Part shown: positions 34,672 through 43,573 of the stretch, piece after piece
How the letters are laid out: the number at the start of each line of letters is the position of its first letter
How positions within the stretch are numbered: position 1 is the first letter of the stretch
Assembly (NCBI GenBank): GCA_020848035.1
Contig: JADLAX010000018.1
Location: 1-64,000, forward strand
From: Anaerolineae bacterium
Lineage (GTDB): Bacteria; Chloroflexota; Anaerolineae; Promineifilales; Promineifilaceae
DNA: 64,000 nt
Direction: 5' to 3'
Made by a program: the position numbers and the translations under genes
Notes under the pieces: generated by a model
Told to the model about the DNA's origin: nothing
Seen by the model: the letters and a program-made list of their open reading frames with translations, nothing else
The model's database searches: none

Positions 34672-36404
34672 CCAATAACTTCTAAAGGAATAACATTATT
34701 GTTGAAGCCTTGATCCCGAGCACTACCAAACACGCTAAGACTCTTGGCTACTAAGCAGCCTGTTGATCCGAAGTGAGTTACACATTCCATGCAACCAGTA
34801 CACACATCTTGATCAATTTCATAGATGCGTTGATCTGGCTTAATCGTTATTGCTCCATGTGGGCAAGCGGCAGAACAGGCTGTGCATTGAATACAAGTCT
34901 GAAATTTTGCGGCTTGCTGTCGGAAATAGTTGCTTAATCGATCTAAACTTTGCTTAGGATTAATTACCGTAAATCGGATCGTTGTACTGTTTTGAGGGGC
35001 TTGCACAATCAGAGCATCCCAGTCTTGATTTGCACGGCCCTCTAAATAAATTTCTCCTAAAGCAGGGCGAGAGCGGTCTCTTATAATTTTCCCTAATGGC
35101 TTAAGAAACTCATCCAATTCAGCATTCACTGGCCGAGCAATTTCAATCTGAACAGCATTGGCCATATCACCACAAGGTTTAGCTTCTAAACCACTAAACC
35201 TGTTGGGATGGCCAGCACCACCAAAACGCTTCACCCAACCACGATCGTCAATGTATTCTTCAGGATCAGGTTTCCCAATGCGTTGCGCAAAATCAATCAA
35301 CTGTGCTCGCCACCGAGCCGAATCTTCAGGAAAGAAAATGTTGGCCAACATATCTGACCATTCTGAATTCAATGGGCACAACCAGCAGCCTACGCGACTA
35401 TAGCCTAGTCGATAAGACTTGTTAAAGTCGAGTTGGTTTAAAAGTATATAAAGCCAAACATCAAATTCGACCCAATCAATAATAGGTGAGGCTGTCGCCT
35501 GTTGCCCAATTTTTGCCCCTACCGTAACGCCATTTAACTCTTTATCTTGGTCTACACTCACAACCGTACCCAATCGATCCGGATCATTCCAAGACTTGCG
35601 GTGATACTTGCTGCGGCGTACAGATTCATTCCTTCGAATCCCATAAAAGGTGAGAACCTTCTGATCACCTAAAGTCTGCAAGAGATTATTAATAGGGCCG
35701 GCCTTAAAAATAGTGCAGCACCAACGCATCACCCGGCTTGGAGGCCCCATTTCGTCAACAAGCTCATGAAAATTATGCTCAGCTTTAGCGTTGAAAAACG
35801 GAATGAGCGGATTTTCTTCCTGAAAACGACGAACATATTCATAAGTATGCTCATCTTCGAGAGTTGTATCACCAAAAATATGAAGTATATCTGATTGCCC
35901 CAAGCCTCTACGAACCACGTCAGATACCACTGTAGAGTCTTTACCGCCACTGAAAGAGACCATTCTTAAGCGCCGTGGGAACCTTTTCGCAGCATGATCA
36001 ATGAACTGCATGGCCTCATCCTCAAGGGCATTTAAGTGGGGGCGATTTACTTCTAGTTGTCGCCGATAGTCTAAGATGAGTTGTTCATCAAGAGAATCAT
36101 AGTGATTACTGTCGCGAATGTATTCAGCAACAGCAGGTAAATGGTCTTTCATCTCCGCTGATCCGGGTAACGAAACCGATTCGCCATTAATGAAATAAAA
36201 GCGGCTTTTACTGCTGCGCCACACGGAATCAGTGGTTAAGGGACCGTGCCCAAAGTATTGTAGAATTCTTCTTTCCCTAGCAAACACAGGCCGACCATCT
36301 GTTGTTAGGTATTTCAGTTCTTCATTGCAAATCGGACATTTGCTGTTCTGTGCACCATATACTGGATGTTCGCAATGGTTACACCAGTTAAGGACAAGCT
36401 GCAT
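34668..36404 (-). CDS. sspD: PAPS-reductase-like ATP pyrophosphatase with ferredoxin domain (SspD-like)
   Basis: 578 residues with AAGGAAGG before the ATG. A zinc ribbon opens it (CNHC ... CPIC). The PP-loop SFSGGKDST and WCCTIFKAGP mark the PAPS-reductase/ATP pyrophosphatase domain (about 145-400), with another Cys pair in GCWLCP. The C-terminus has two 4Fe-4S clusters, CIQCTACSAACPHG and CTGCMEC. In phosphorothioation such enzymes adenylate the DNA backbone so that sulfur can replace an oxygen. It starts the operon; the AT-rich 250 bases upstream should hold the promoter. The linked DUF4007 gene favours Ssp over Dnd. Confidence 0.82.
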   Translation of the reverse strand: MQLVLNWCNHCEHPVYGAQNSKCPICNEELKYLTTDGRPVFARERRILQYFGHGPLTTDSVWRSSKSRFYFINGESVSLPGSAEMKDHLPAVAEYIRDSNHYDSLDEQLILDYRRQLEVNRPHLNALEDEAMQFIDHAAKRFPRRLRMVSFSGGKDSTVVSDVVRRGLGQSDILHIFGDTTLEDEHTYEYVRRFQEENPLIPFFNAKAEHNFHELVDEMGPPSRVMRWCCTIFKAGPINNLLQTLGDQKVLTFYGIRRNESVRRSKYHRKSWNDPDRLGTVVSVDQDKELNGVTVGAKIGQQATASPIIDWVEFDVWLYILLNQLDFNKSYRLGYSRVGCWLCPLNSEWSDMLANIFFPEDSARWRAQLIDFAQRIGKPDPEEYIDDRGWVKRFGGAGHPNRFSGLEAKPCGDMANAVQIEIARPVNAELDEFLKPLGKIIRDRSRPALGEIYLEGRANQDWDALIVQAPQNSTTIRFTVINPKQSLDRLSNYFRQQAAKFQTCIQCTACSAACPHGAITIKPDQRIYEIDQDVCTGCMECVTHFGSTGCLVAKSLSVFGSARDQGFNNNVIPLEVIG

Positions 36405-36640
36405 AATATCCTTCCTTGGAGAATTTTTAGGGTACGTTTTTCAGCACAAACGTTCAGCTATTTATACTAGACTACGAGAGATTAAGTCAATCTTTTGTTG
36501 CACTAATTCAACATCTTCCAATTATAGATTCTCAACATATAGCTATCAAAGAGCTATTAGGGTAAATCAATGCTCTGGTTTTCCAAGAAGCTCACTTTCG
36601 GTATCCGTGTATTACTTTGGTGAGTCAATAGGGTGTAATA
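36405..36640. other. AT-rich edge of the island, promoter region
   Basis: About 240 AT-rich bases upstream of the sspD-like gene with no convincing gene. It should contain that operon's promoter on the minus strand; several T/A-rich hexamers are present and none stands out. The composition changes to GC-rich near 36650. Confidence 0.4.
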
Positions 36641-36855
36641 CAGCTTGTATTTGCCCGGTTGGTTAGCGAGAGGTGTCGGGCGACATTGCCGCCGGGTGTG
36701 TTGGTAAAGCCCAGGATTTGGCCGCCAAAAATACGGCCGTTTCCCTCACCCCAACGCCGTCCAACAAAATGAGCCTGTGGCCCAGGGCTGGCCCAAACCG
36801 CCTGGCGTTTGCCTCGATCAACGCTTGCAGCTCACCAAAGGGTCGCTCATCCCCC
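36640..36855 (-). pseudogene. Unidentified gene remnant at the island edge
   Basis: Minus-strand reading from about 36855 gives DERPFGELQALIEANARRFG, then ALGHRLILLDGVGVRETAVF; the sense then continues one frame over as GGQILGFTNTPGGNVARHLSL. The two pieces look like one coding sequence broken by a frameshift, with no start. It carries ACGGCCGT, so it is host DNA and could be part of a gene cut by the island. I do not recognise the family. The following 240 bases to 37095 hold two more ACGGCCGT sites and a ribosome-binding site only. Confidence 0.35.
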
Positions 36856-37095
36856 TAAAGTCCTATTTTTCTCTGGCGTGAACCTTCTTACACTGTGCCG
36901 CAACTTAGCAATCTGTTTGGATCGTGCCAGATCTAAACCGCAGCTGATGGGGAAAATTTAGCCAGACGGCCGTTTCACACCCCTGTAAATTAATCAACCT
37001 GTTCTGGGATTTAGACGGCCGTTATTGCCCGTTTGTTGGCCTGGCTGCCGCACGGCTGCTCACCCTCGGGGCATGTCCCCAATAAGGAGCATCTC

Positions 37096-37872
37096 ATGAT
37101 TCGTATCCAGTACACCAACCATTCCACCCACCGCATTGTTTTGCCGTACAAAACACAAAAGCATGAGCTGCTGACGCTGGCCCAGGCGTTTGTCGCCCAG
37201 GAAAACAGCCTGCTGCCGGAAAACCGCACCCGCTACACCGCCAGCATCGAAACGGCCCTGGCCGCCGCCCTGGCCAACCAGAGCGCTTCCGCCGCGCAAG
37301 AAGTCAGCCGCAAGTCGGCCTCGGAAACGCTCAAGCGGCTGGACGCCGCCGCCCGCACCACCATCAGCCAGATTCGCAGCCTGATGGAAGGGCGTTTTGC
37401 CTACAACCCGGAGCAGGCCCAGTCGTGGGGCTTTTTTGTGCGCCAGTCGGGGCGCGGCGCGGGCAATATCCTCACCCCACGCGGCCGGGAGGAGATCATC
37501 ACCTGCCTCAACCAGTACATCACCACTGAAGAAGCCCGCCCCATCGGCGAGCAGTTTGCCGAGCCGCCGCTGAACGAGGTAATCGCCCTGCGCGATGAGC
37601 TGGTGCAAAACCTGCATCAGCGGGATCAATCACGGCAGGAGCGGTTGACGCAGAATGCGGCGTTGGACGAAGCATGTACCACCCTGGCCAGGGAACTGCG
37701 CCTGGCCCTGACGGCGCTGCTGCTCAACTACCAGGGGGAACCGGAACTGATCTTGGGGCGCTGGGGCTTCCAGCTGATGACCCGCACCACCCGCCCGCCG
37801 CGCGAGGTGGGGCAGCCAACCACGCCGGAACCAGCCGCGGCACCCGCTGCGGCATCCGCCGCGAATCTTTGA
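37096..37872 (+). CDS. Conserved-looking hypothetical protein
   Basis: 258 residues from the ATG at 37096, with AAGGAG eight bases before it. It is soluble and mostly helical: an N-terminal MIRIQYTNHSTHRIVLPYKT, long Ala-rich helices (about 45-95), and MEGRFAYNPEQAQSWGFFVRQSGRGAGNILTPRGREEI, with an Ala/Pro-rich tail. No signal peptide, metal site or enzyme motif is visible. Codon usage matches the host core. Function not recognised; alone on the plus strand between the island and convergent genes. Confidence 0.65.
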   Translation: MIRIQYTNHSTHRIVLPYKTQKHELLTLAQAFVAQENSLLPENRTRYTASIETALAAALANQSASAAQEVSRKSASETLKRLDAAARTTISQIRSLMEGRFAYNPEQAQSWGFFVRQSGRGAGNILTPRGREEIITCLNQYITTEEARPIGEQFAEPPLNEVIALRDELVQNLHQRDQSRQERLTQNAALDEACTTLARELRLALTALLLNYQGEPELILGRWGFQLMTRTTRPPREVGQPTTPEPAAAPAAASAANL

Positions 37873-37875
37873 TGC

Positions 37876-37917
37876 GTGAAACGTGAAACGTGATTCTGGC
37901 CATGTTTCACGTTTCAC
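37876..37917. repeat. 14-bp inverted repeat (GTGAAACGTGAAAC word)
   Basis: GTGAAACGTGAAAC (37876-37889) is exactly inverted at 37904-37917, between two convergent genes. Likely a bidirectional terminator; same family as 22351-22402. Confidence 0.6.
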
Positions 37918-37944
37918 GTTTCCCCCCATCAAATCCCCTATCTT

Positions 37945-38979
37945 TTAACCGCCGCCGGAACGGCCGTGGCACTTTTTATACTTCTGGCCGCTGCCGCATG
38001 GGCAGGGATCATTGCGGCCCACTTTTGGTTGCTTGCGTATGGTTGGTTCACCCGGGGCTGAGTGCTCATGAGTGCTGCTGGGCCGTTCACCACGCGCGGC
38101 CGCCCGCTGGGCCGCACGTTCGGCCTGCCTGTCCAGCATCGCCTGCCACTCGTCGGTTCTTGCGCTTTGCCGGGACAGGAAGTTGGCTTTAGCGGCACTG
38201 CGGCTGGCTCGTTCAGCCGCCATTTCGGCCTGCCAGGCGGCTTCGTTTTGCAGCCGGGTATAAATCTCGGTGATGTCGAACGGTGGTGGCACATCCTTAG
38301 GCTCCTCCAGCAGCTCCAGGTATTCTTCATAGTCGCCCAGGATCCAGGTTTCAAAGGCGTCGGCCGCATATAGGGCTTTGATCTGCTCCAGGTGCGACCG
38401 GTCGCCCAGTTTGCCCAACTCCAGCGCCGCCCAGGTCCATACCTCATCCACGGCGCCCTGAAACGAGAAGTCATCCGCCTCAGGCACGGGCGGCAGCAAC
38501 TGGTGTAGCGTTTCGATGACGGCCGTTCGCTGTTCCGGCTCCTTCTGGGCAATACGGCTCAAAACGCCAGCCGCGGCGGCACGGCCAAATGGATAAACGG
38601 TTTCATCCAGAATCAACTCAGTAAACACCGGCCGCGCCGCCGCGCCATAATGGTCCAGCTCAGTGTCAAACCAGTCAAGCAAATGCTCCCGCTCTGCATC
38701 GCGGAAGATTTGGCCAAAGAGCGGCAGGGCGGCCAGCGAACGGGCCGCCAAGAGCAGATACCCGGCGTGAATATCGCTGTAGCCACGCGGATCATCTTCT
38801 ATTTCGTCCAGGTCGTCGTATCTTTCTTCAGAAGCCACACGCAGTAGGTCAAGCAGAGCCGGTTCCAGCTCCGCTACACGCGCCAGGCAGGTGTGGATGA
38901 GATCGAGGTCAGGCGCACGCCCCGCCTGTTCCAGGGCGTGAATCAGTTCATCGGCGGTTAAAGGTTTGTCATTCATCAC
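37945..38979 (-). CDS. DUF1186/HEAT-like protein with SEC-C metal-binding tail
   Basis: 344 residues. Most of the protein is helical, matching DUF1186-type repeats ([38 protein letters not shown]). The C-terminus is a SEC-C zinc motif: [21 protein letters not shown]. The same tail occurs in SecA and in many uncharacterised proteins, where it binds zinc and partner proteins. Function of this combination is unknown; cytosolic. Convergent with the hypothetical at 37096. Confidence 0.8.
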   Translation of the reverse strand: MMNDKPLTADELIHALEQAGRAPDLDLIHTCLARVAELEPALLDLLRVASEERYDDLDEIEDDPRGYSDIHAGYLLLAARSLAALPLFGQIFRDAEREHLLDWFDTELDHYGAAARPVFTELILDETVYPFGRAAAAGVLSRIAQKEPEQRTAVIETLHQLLPPVPEADDFSFQGAVDEVWTWAALELGKLGDRSHLEQIKALYAADAFETWILGDYEEYLELLEEPKDVPPPFDITEIYTRLQNEAAWQAEMAAERASRSAAKANFLSRQSARTDEWQAMLDRQAERAAQRAAARGERPSSTHEHSAPGEPTIRKQPKVGRNDPCPCGSGQKYKKCHGRSGGG

Positions 38980-39199
38980 TTTTTCCTTCGAAAATAGGCC
39001 GCGGATTGCGCGGATTAACGCGGATGAAATTTAGTAAATCTGCGAAATCTGCTGATTTTTCATTCATGGTGGTCAACGATAGTTGGTGTCGTCTCCTCAT
39101 TAGACAATTTTGGATCTTTGGCAATTCGTGGGGTTTGTCGTGAAACGTGATCTCTTTCTGGTCACGTTTTATGTGTCACGGCGTGTCACCCCTGAGTTC

Positions 39200-39664
39200 C
39201 TAAAGAGCGACAATTTCCACATCATGCCCCAGAGCGGTGAGCAAATCGGCCGTTTTCATCATAACGGCCGTTCCCCGTACCCCACTCCCCAAAGAAACCG
39301 CCACCTGGTTCAGCACCGATTGGTCAACCAGGATGCGCAGCGGCGCGGGCAGGCCAAAGGGAGCCACCGCGCCCATTTCATAGCCCGTCACGCGGTGCAG
39401 CTCTTCGGCCGTCGCCATCGTCAGGCGCGATTGGCCCAACAGGCGGCGCAGCTGCTTCCACTCAATCTGCTGCGGCCCGGCGACGAGCACCATCAGGAAT
39501 TCATCCTGCGCCAGGCGAAAGAGCAGGCTGCGCACCACCTGTTCCGGCTGCTGGTTGCGCTCGGCCGCCGCCTGCTCCAGGGAGCGCACGGGGCCATCGT
39601 GGGTGAACAGGGTGTAGGGGATTTGCTTCTGGTCTAGTTCGCGGGTTACGGGTGTTTCGGTCAT
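39200..39664 (-). CDS. YbaK/ProX-type aminoacyl-tRNA deacylase
   Basis: 154 residues from the ATG at 39664; a longer frame starts in an intergenic repeat and is unlikely. Family features are LDQKQIPYTLFTHDGPVRSLEQAA, LVAGPQQIEWKQLRRLLGQSRLTMATAEEL, GYEMGAVAPFGLPAPLRILVD and the late SLGSG..GTAVMMKTADLL. YbaK-like enzymes remove wrong amino acids from tRNA, notably Cys from tRNA-Pro. Small single-domain protein of the usual length. Confidence 0.85.
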   Translation of the reverse strand: MTETPVTRELDQKQIPYTLFTHDGPVRSLEQAAAERNQQPEQVVRSLLFRLAQDEFLMVLVAGPQQIEWKQLRRLLGQSRLTMATAEELHRVTGYEMGAVAPFGLPAPLRILVDQSVLNQVAVSLGSGVRGTAVMMKTADLLTALGHDVEIVAL

Positions 39665-39747
39665 GATTATTTGGCCGCGGATGGCGCGGATTACCGCGGA
39701 TTTACAAAAAAAATCCGCGACAATCCGCGTCATCCGCGGCTAAAGGT

Positions 39748-40098
39748 TCACGCGTCCATTTGGTTCATGTGGGCTTCGTAAGCGGCACCGAGGGTTTTTT
39801 CGATGATGTCATGCCGGGGGATTTGCACGCCGGGCTGCTTTTGCGCGGCGCGGTGAATCTCGTTGGCGCAGCGGTTGCACAGCTGGTAACCAATCAAAAT
39901 ACCCCGCTTGCGGTAAATGTAGGCGTTGAGCGAGACAGCTTCCTTGCCCTTGTACTGCATCAGATCAACCCGACGGCCGCAGCCGGGGCACGTTTCAGCC
40001 TCGAAAAACCAGTACCCTTTCACGGCTTTGCCAAAATGCGCGTGCGTCCTGGCAAACATCTCAATCATCGCCTGCTCGATGCGATCTTCCTGGGTCAT
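39748..40098 (-). CDS. Small zinc-ribbon protein
   Basis: 116 residues from the ATG at 40098. It has CPGCGRR (about 38-44) and CNRC (about 75-78), giving a four-Cys zinc site, between helical ends. No enzyme motif. The AYIYRKRGILIGYQLCNRCANEIHRAAQ stretch looks structurally constrained. Function unknown; transcribed in the same direction as its neighbours but separated by repeat-rich gaps. Confidence 0.6.
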   Translation of the reverse strand: MTQEDRIEQAMIEMFARTHAHFGKAVKGYWFFEAETCPGCGRRVDLMQYKGKEAVSLNAYIYRKRGILIGYQLCNRCANEIHRAAQKQPGVQIPRHDIIEKTLGAAYEAHMNQMDA

Positions 40099-40140
40099 AA
40101 ATTCACCGGTGAGTTTGTTTAGGGGGACACAGATAAACAC

Positions 40141-40185
40141 AGATTTTCACAGATAAGAAAAATCTGTGTTCATCTGTGAAAATCT
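40141..40185. repeat. 14-bp inverted repeat (AGATTTTCACAGAT word)
   Basis: AGATTTTCACAGAT (40141-40154) is inverted at 40172-40185, just after the ATP-grasp gene stop. Related words occur at 38995-39060, 39675-39740 and 55051-55109. Likely transcript end. Confidence 0.55.
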
Positions 40186-40193
40186 GCGTCCTA

Positions 40194-41543
40194 TCATCTC
40201 TTTTCTACCACAAAGGTTGGCACTGTCGAGCCGCCCCCGGCCGAGACGTTGAGCAGTGGGTCGGTGGACAGGCGGGTGAGGCAGCCATCCACATAATCGC
40301 CGTGGAAGATGAAGGGGGCGGTGTCCAACATACGGTCGTAGATTTGTAAACGGCCGTCTACAATGCTCGGGTATGGTTCTTCGGGAATCACCACCCGCTC
40401 CTGCACAATGTACGGGGCTTGCAGCGCCTGCTGCACGGCGTGTTCCCAACCGCTGGCGTTGGTTTGCCAGCCCAGCACAATGCCGTGCCCACCGTAATCG
40501 TCGTTGGGCTTCAGCACCAGCTGGTCTTTGTACTTGTGGATAAACGGGATCAGGTCGATAGGCAGGCCGCCGTACACCGTTTTGCGCTCTTCCACGGTGC
40601 GGGTCCAGGGGATGTGGTTGTGGATGACGGCCGTTTCGTCCTTGTTAAACAAATGGGCATTACGCTCGTCGCTCAGCACGGCCAGGCTCATCTTCTTGTA
40701 CAAAATTTTGCAGCGGAACGGGTTCACCATGCACACATTGCCGTCGCGCACGGCGCGCACCACCGGCTGGTCCAGCCCACCGCGCTCGATCAGCTCGGTA
40801 ATCAGCACTCGCTTGTAGATGATGTCAATATTAAAGCCTTCGTGATGCAGACGGCCGTTTTCATACGTCACTTCGCGTGGGTCCACAATCTTGGTGGCAA
40901 ACCCCTGGGAGGCAAAGTATTGGGTAAACAGCTCAAACTCGCTGCGGGTGGGCACTTCATTCCAGTCCAAAATGCCAATTTGCGGGCGATGGGTGCCGCC
41001 GGACTGGCGGTAGGCATCGAGCAAAACGTGGTGGACGCTGTGACGGGTGGGCAACGGCCGTACCGCATACTTGCGCAAAAACTCACCCATCACCGGCAAG
41101 CCGTAAAACACCTCGTTCAGCACGTCGTTGTAGGCCGAGGCGGCCGGGACTTCGGCGTTGTACTCAGTGAACTTCAGCTCGCTGTTGTCGGTGACGTAAA
41201 AGGCGTCCAGCCGGGTCAGCGGCGTGTGCCCTTTGTACTTTGGCTCATGTTTGATCAGCTCTTGTTCCCAATCGACCAGGCCAAACTGGGCGCAGAACTC
41301 AGCATCACGCACCGCCAGCTCCGAGATTTTCTCGAAGGCGCGCAGCAGCGGCCGTATCGCCTGGCGCAGAAAGATGTATTGGTCTGGCGTTAAAAAGCGC
41401 GGCCGCAGCACGGTGCACAACGGCCGTGTGCCAAAATACAGCCCGCGCAGCTGCATCTGGTCATCCAACTGCCCCTGCGACTCCGCCGCCAGCTCATCAG
41501 TCAACAAATCATGGTAAGTCCGTATTGCTTCCTTCAACGCCAT
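40194..41543 (-). CDS. Circularly permuted ATP-grasp family protein
   Basis: 449 residues from the ATG at 41543, chosen for GAGGAGAAG just upstream. Motifs: LDAFYVTDNSELKFTEYNAEVPAAS, IDIIYKRVLITELIERGG, and DQLVLKPNDDYGGHGIVLGW, which supplies the Lys and Gly-rich loop of the ATP site, then YIVQERVVIPEEPYPSI. Such ligases join an amine to a carboxylate through an acyl-phosphate. The gene is third in a minus-strand row with an esterase and a second ATP-grasp, suggesting synthesis of a small peptide-like or amidated product. The substrate cannot be read from the sequence. Confidence 0.78.
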   Translation of the reverse strand: MALKEAIRTYHDLLTDELAAESQGQLDDQMQLRGLYFGTRPLCTVLRPRFLTPDQYIFLRQAIRPLLRAFEKISELAVRDAEFCAQFGLVDWEQELIKHEPKYKGHTPLTRLDAFYVTDNSELKFTEYNAEVPAASAYNDVLNEVFYGLPVMGEFLRKYAVRPLPTRHSVHHVLLDAYRQSGGTHRPQIGILDWNEVPTRSEFELFTQYFASQGFATKIVDPREVTYENGRLHHEGFNIDIIYKRVLITELIERGGLDQPVVRAVRDGNVCMVNPFRCKILYKKMSLAVLSDERNAHLFNKDETAVIHNHIPWTRTVEERKTVYGGLPIDLIPFIHKYKDQLVLKPNDDYGGHGIVLGWQTNASGWEHAVQQALQAPYIVQERVVIPEEPYPSIVDGRLQIYDRMLDTAPFIFHGDYVDGCLTRLSTDPLLNVSAGGGSTVPTFVVEKR

Positions 41544-41567
41544 CTTCTCCTCGTCGTGCTGCCTAAA

Positions 41568-41660
41568 AATTACCCTCACCCCAGCCCTCTCCCTGCAAGG
41601 GAGAGGGAGCCAGATTCCCTCCCCCTCTCAGGGGGAGGGTTAGGGTGGGGGTCGGTCTTA
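41568..41660. repeat. Palindromic CCCTCACCCCAGCCCTC / GGGTTAGGGTGGGGG element
   Basis: About 90 bases between the two ATP-grasp genes, composed of nested palindromes (CCCTCTCCCTGCAAGGGAGAGGG; CCCTCCCCCTCTCAGGGGGAGGG) bounded by CCCTCACCCC and its near inverse GGGTGGGGGT. It looks like a dispersed miniature element. A fragment with CCCTCTCCCCAGCCAGTTAGGGGAGAG occurs near 51858-51885. Confidence 0.65.
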
Positions 41661-41663
41661 CAT

Positions 41664-42584
41664 CTAAAACAACCCACTCCAGCGCATCTCCCCCACCTGC
41701 GGCTTTGGCTCTAATGCCAGGCGAATGCACATGTCGGCCATGCCTTCCACACACCAGCGGTGGAACTCGTAGCCCAGCGAATTGACATCCATATCCGGGG
41801 CCGGGTTCATGAAGTCAATGGCGTACGGCACGCCGTTGCGGATGGCAAACTCGCAGGTGTTCATGTCGTAGCCAAAGGCGCGGCACAGCGTCTGGCAGTC
41901 GGCCACAATGCGGTCGTACAGCTCCGGGGCCAGGCCATCGGGATGGCTGTAGCGGCGGCTGCCGGGATCATAGCGCATCACCAGCACTTTTTCTTGCCCC
42001 AGCACCATGCAGCGAATGTAATCATCCCACTGGATAAACTCTTGCAGCACCATCGTCAGCAGGCCAGACTGGTCGTAGCTGCGGTACAGCTCTTCCATGC
42101 TGCGGCAGATGTACACTTCTTTCCAGCCGCCGCCGTGGGCGTCCTTTAGCACACAGGGGAAGCCGCCGACATACTCCACCAAATCTTGCCAGGGCATGGG
42201 GAAAGCCAGGTTGCGCAGGCTCTTGCCGTGGTCGATGCCGGGCACGTACTCTTTGTTGGGTAAAGCGGCCGTTTTCGGGCTGGCCAACCCCAACTTGCTA
42301 ATCAGCGACGCGCCAAAAAACTTGTCATCGGCCGTCCACATAAAGGGATTGTTGACCACATGGGTGCCTTGCAGCATGGCGTTTTTGAGGTAGGTGCGGT
42401 AATAAGGCACCTCGTGCGAAATGCGGTCCACGATGACGGCGTATTCGTTCGGCTGGTTCATCTGCGTGCCGCCCACCGTCACAAACTCGGCGATAACGTC
42501 CTGGTGACGGCCGTTTACCTCTTCAATAAACGCCGGCGGCCAGGACCACTCCATCCCCACCATCAAACCAATCTTTTTTGTCAT
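41664..42584 (-). CDS. ATP-grasp (RimK-like) ligase
   Basis: 306 residues. N-terminal MTKKIGLMVGMEWSWPPAF, central GGFPCVLKDAHGGGWKEVYI (ATP-binding Lys and Gly loop), MVLQEFIQWDDYIRCMVLG, and the metal-binding CEFAIRNGVPYAIDFMNPAPD near the end are those of ATP-grasp enzymes related to RimK/D-Ala-D-Ala ligase. It should form an amide bond using ATP. Flanked by an esterase gene upstream and a permuted ATP-grasp gene downstream on the same strand; the three may work in one pathway. Confidence 0.85.
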   Translation of the reverse strand: MTKKIGLMVGMEWSWPPAFIEEVNGRHQDVIAEFVTVGGTQMNQPNEYAVIVDRISHEVPYYRTYLKNAMLQGTHVVNNPFMWTADDKFFGASLISKLGLASPKTAALPNKEYVPGIDHGKSLRNLAFPMPWQDLVEYVGGFPCVLKDAHGGGWKEVYICRSMEELYRSYDQSGLLTMVLQEFIQWDDYIRCMVLGQEKVLVMRYDPGSRRYSHPDGLAPELYDRIVADCQTLCRAFGYDMNTCEFAIRNGVPYAIDFMNPAPDMDVNSLGYEFHRWCVEGMADMCIRLALEPKPQVGEMRWSGLF

Positions 42585-42687
42585 GCATCCCTCTCCTTTT
42601 TAAGTTTGCCAGTGTGCAAGTATGCAAGTGGCAAGTGGCAGGTGAGAAGTTACTTGCAAACTTGCCACTTGCCTACCTGCTACCCGC

Positions 42688-43407
42688 TCAATCATGCCCC
42701 CCAATATAAGCCAAAATCATGCGCTCCCAATACGGCCAATCGTGGCTCCAGCCATCCCAAATGCGCAGCGCATTGCCAATGCCCTTCTGCCACAGCGCGG
42801 CCGACAGCGCTTCATTGTTAGCCCGCAGCCCATCATCCTGCCCCACCGCCAGAACAATATCCAGCCGCCGCAGCGCTTCCAGCCGCCCCCAATCATGCTC
42901 ATTGGGGATGAAGGCGCAGGGATTGTTGGCGTAAATATTGCCGCCGCTGTGGCCATCGGTCCAGCGCGAGATGTCGTAAATGCCGCTCAGGCCAATGGCT
43001 CGCCCCACCAGGTGGGGGTTACGCAGGGCGATGTTCACCGCATGGTATGCGCCAAAGCTGGCCCCCACAGTAATGAGGAACGGATTATTGTTTTTGCGCC
43101 GCGTCAAGGGCAGCAGTTCGTTGACAATGTAATTTTCGTACTGCACCTGCCGCCAGGCGCGGGCATGGGGATGTTTCCAATGGGCATACCAGCTCTCGGC
43201 ATCAACGCTGTCGACGCAGTACACTTGCAGCCAGCCCTGGCTGATGTGGTGCCCCAGCACCTGCATCATGCCCCGGTCTTCCCACTCATAAAAGCGCCCT
43301 TTGGAGGTGGGAAACACCACCACGCGGGCACCGCTGTGGCCAAAGACCAGCAGTTCCATGTCGCGCTCCAGCGATGGGCTGTACCAACGATGATATTCTC
43401 GATTCAT
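42688..43407 (-). CDS. Putative esterase (alpha/beta hydrolase)
   Basis: 239 residues from the ATG at 43407, preceded by AGGAAGAGAG. The nucleophile elbow is ITVGASFGAYHAVNIAL (GxSxG) with oxyanion-side MELLVFGHSGARVVVFPTSKGRF, and late VLAVGQDDGL and WDGWSHDWPYW give acid and His. This is the putative-esterase family (esterase D/antigen 85-like). It lacks a signal peptide. First of three same-strand genes with two ATP-grasp ligases; it may hydrolyse or activate an ester of their product. Confidence 0.83.
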   Translation of the reverse strand: MNREYHRWYSPSLERDMELLVFGHSGARVVVFPTSKGRFYEWEDRGMMQVLGHHISQGWLQVYCVDSVDAESWYAHWKHPHARAWRQVQYENYIVNELLPLTRRKNNNPFLITVGASFGAYHAVNIALRNPHLVGRAIGLSGIYDISRWTDGHSGGNIYANNPCAFIPNEHDWGRLEALRRLDIVLAVGQDDGLRANNEALSAALWQKGIGNALRIWDGWSHDWPYWERMILAYIGGHD

Positions 43408-43529
43408 TTGCGTCTCTCTTCCTGGTAGGACTGCACAGCAAAGCTGTGGGGGTAAAGATATGGGGGGATGGGTGACCAACACCCATCCCAAAACTTTACG
43501 TTTCGCCAACGTCTAAAATCTACTTGCTG

Positions 43530-43562
43530 AGATTGGGCCAAGCTTAAAGCTTGGCCCAATCT
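43530..43562. terminator. 16-bp perfect hairpin between operons
   Basis: AGATTGGGCCAAGCTT (43530-43545) is exactly inverted at 43547-43562, one base apart, just after the stop of the DnaC-like gene on the minus strand. A strong hairpin with only a weak T stretch. Confidence 0.65.
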
Positions 43563-43573
43563 TTAAGCGTCAC

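Noticed and set aside
28783..36404. Considered a Dnd (double-strand) phosphorothioation system
   Set aside because: DUF4007 next to the PAPS-reductase-like gene, and the absence of DndD/DndE-like genes, favour the Ssp type.
24685..36404. Searched for integrase, transposase and tRNA attachment sites at the island ends
   Set aside because: None seen; no convincing direct repeats at 24660 and 36650 by eye.
40419..41393. Long plus-strand frame opposite the permuted ATP-grasp gene
   Set aside because: Shadow of a real gene with clear ATP-grasp motifs; no independent support.
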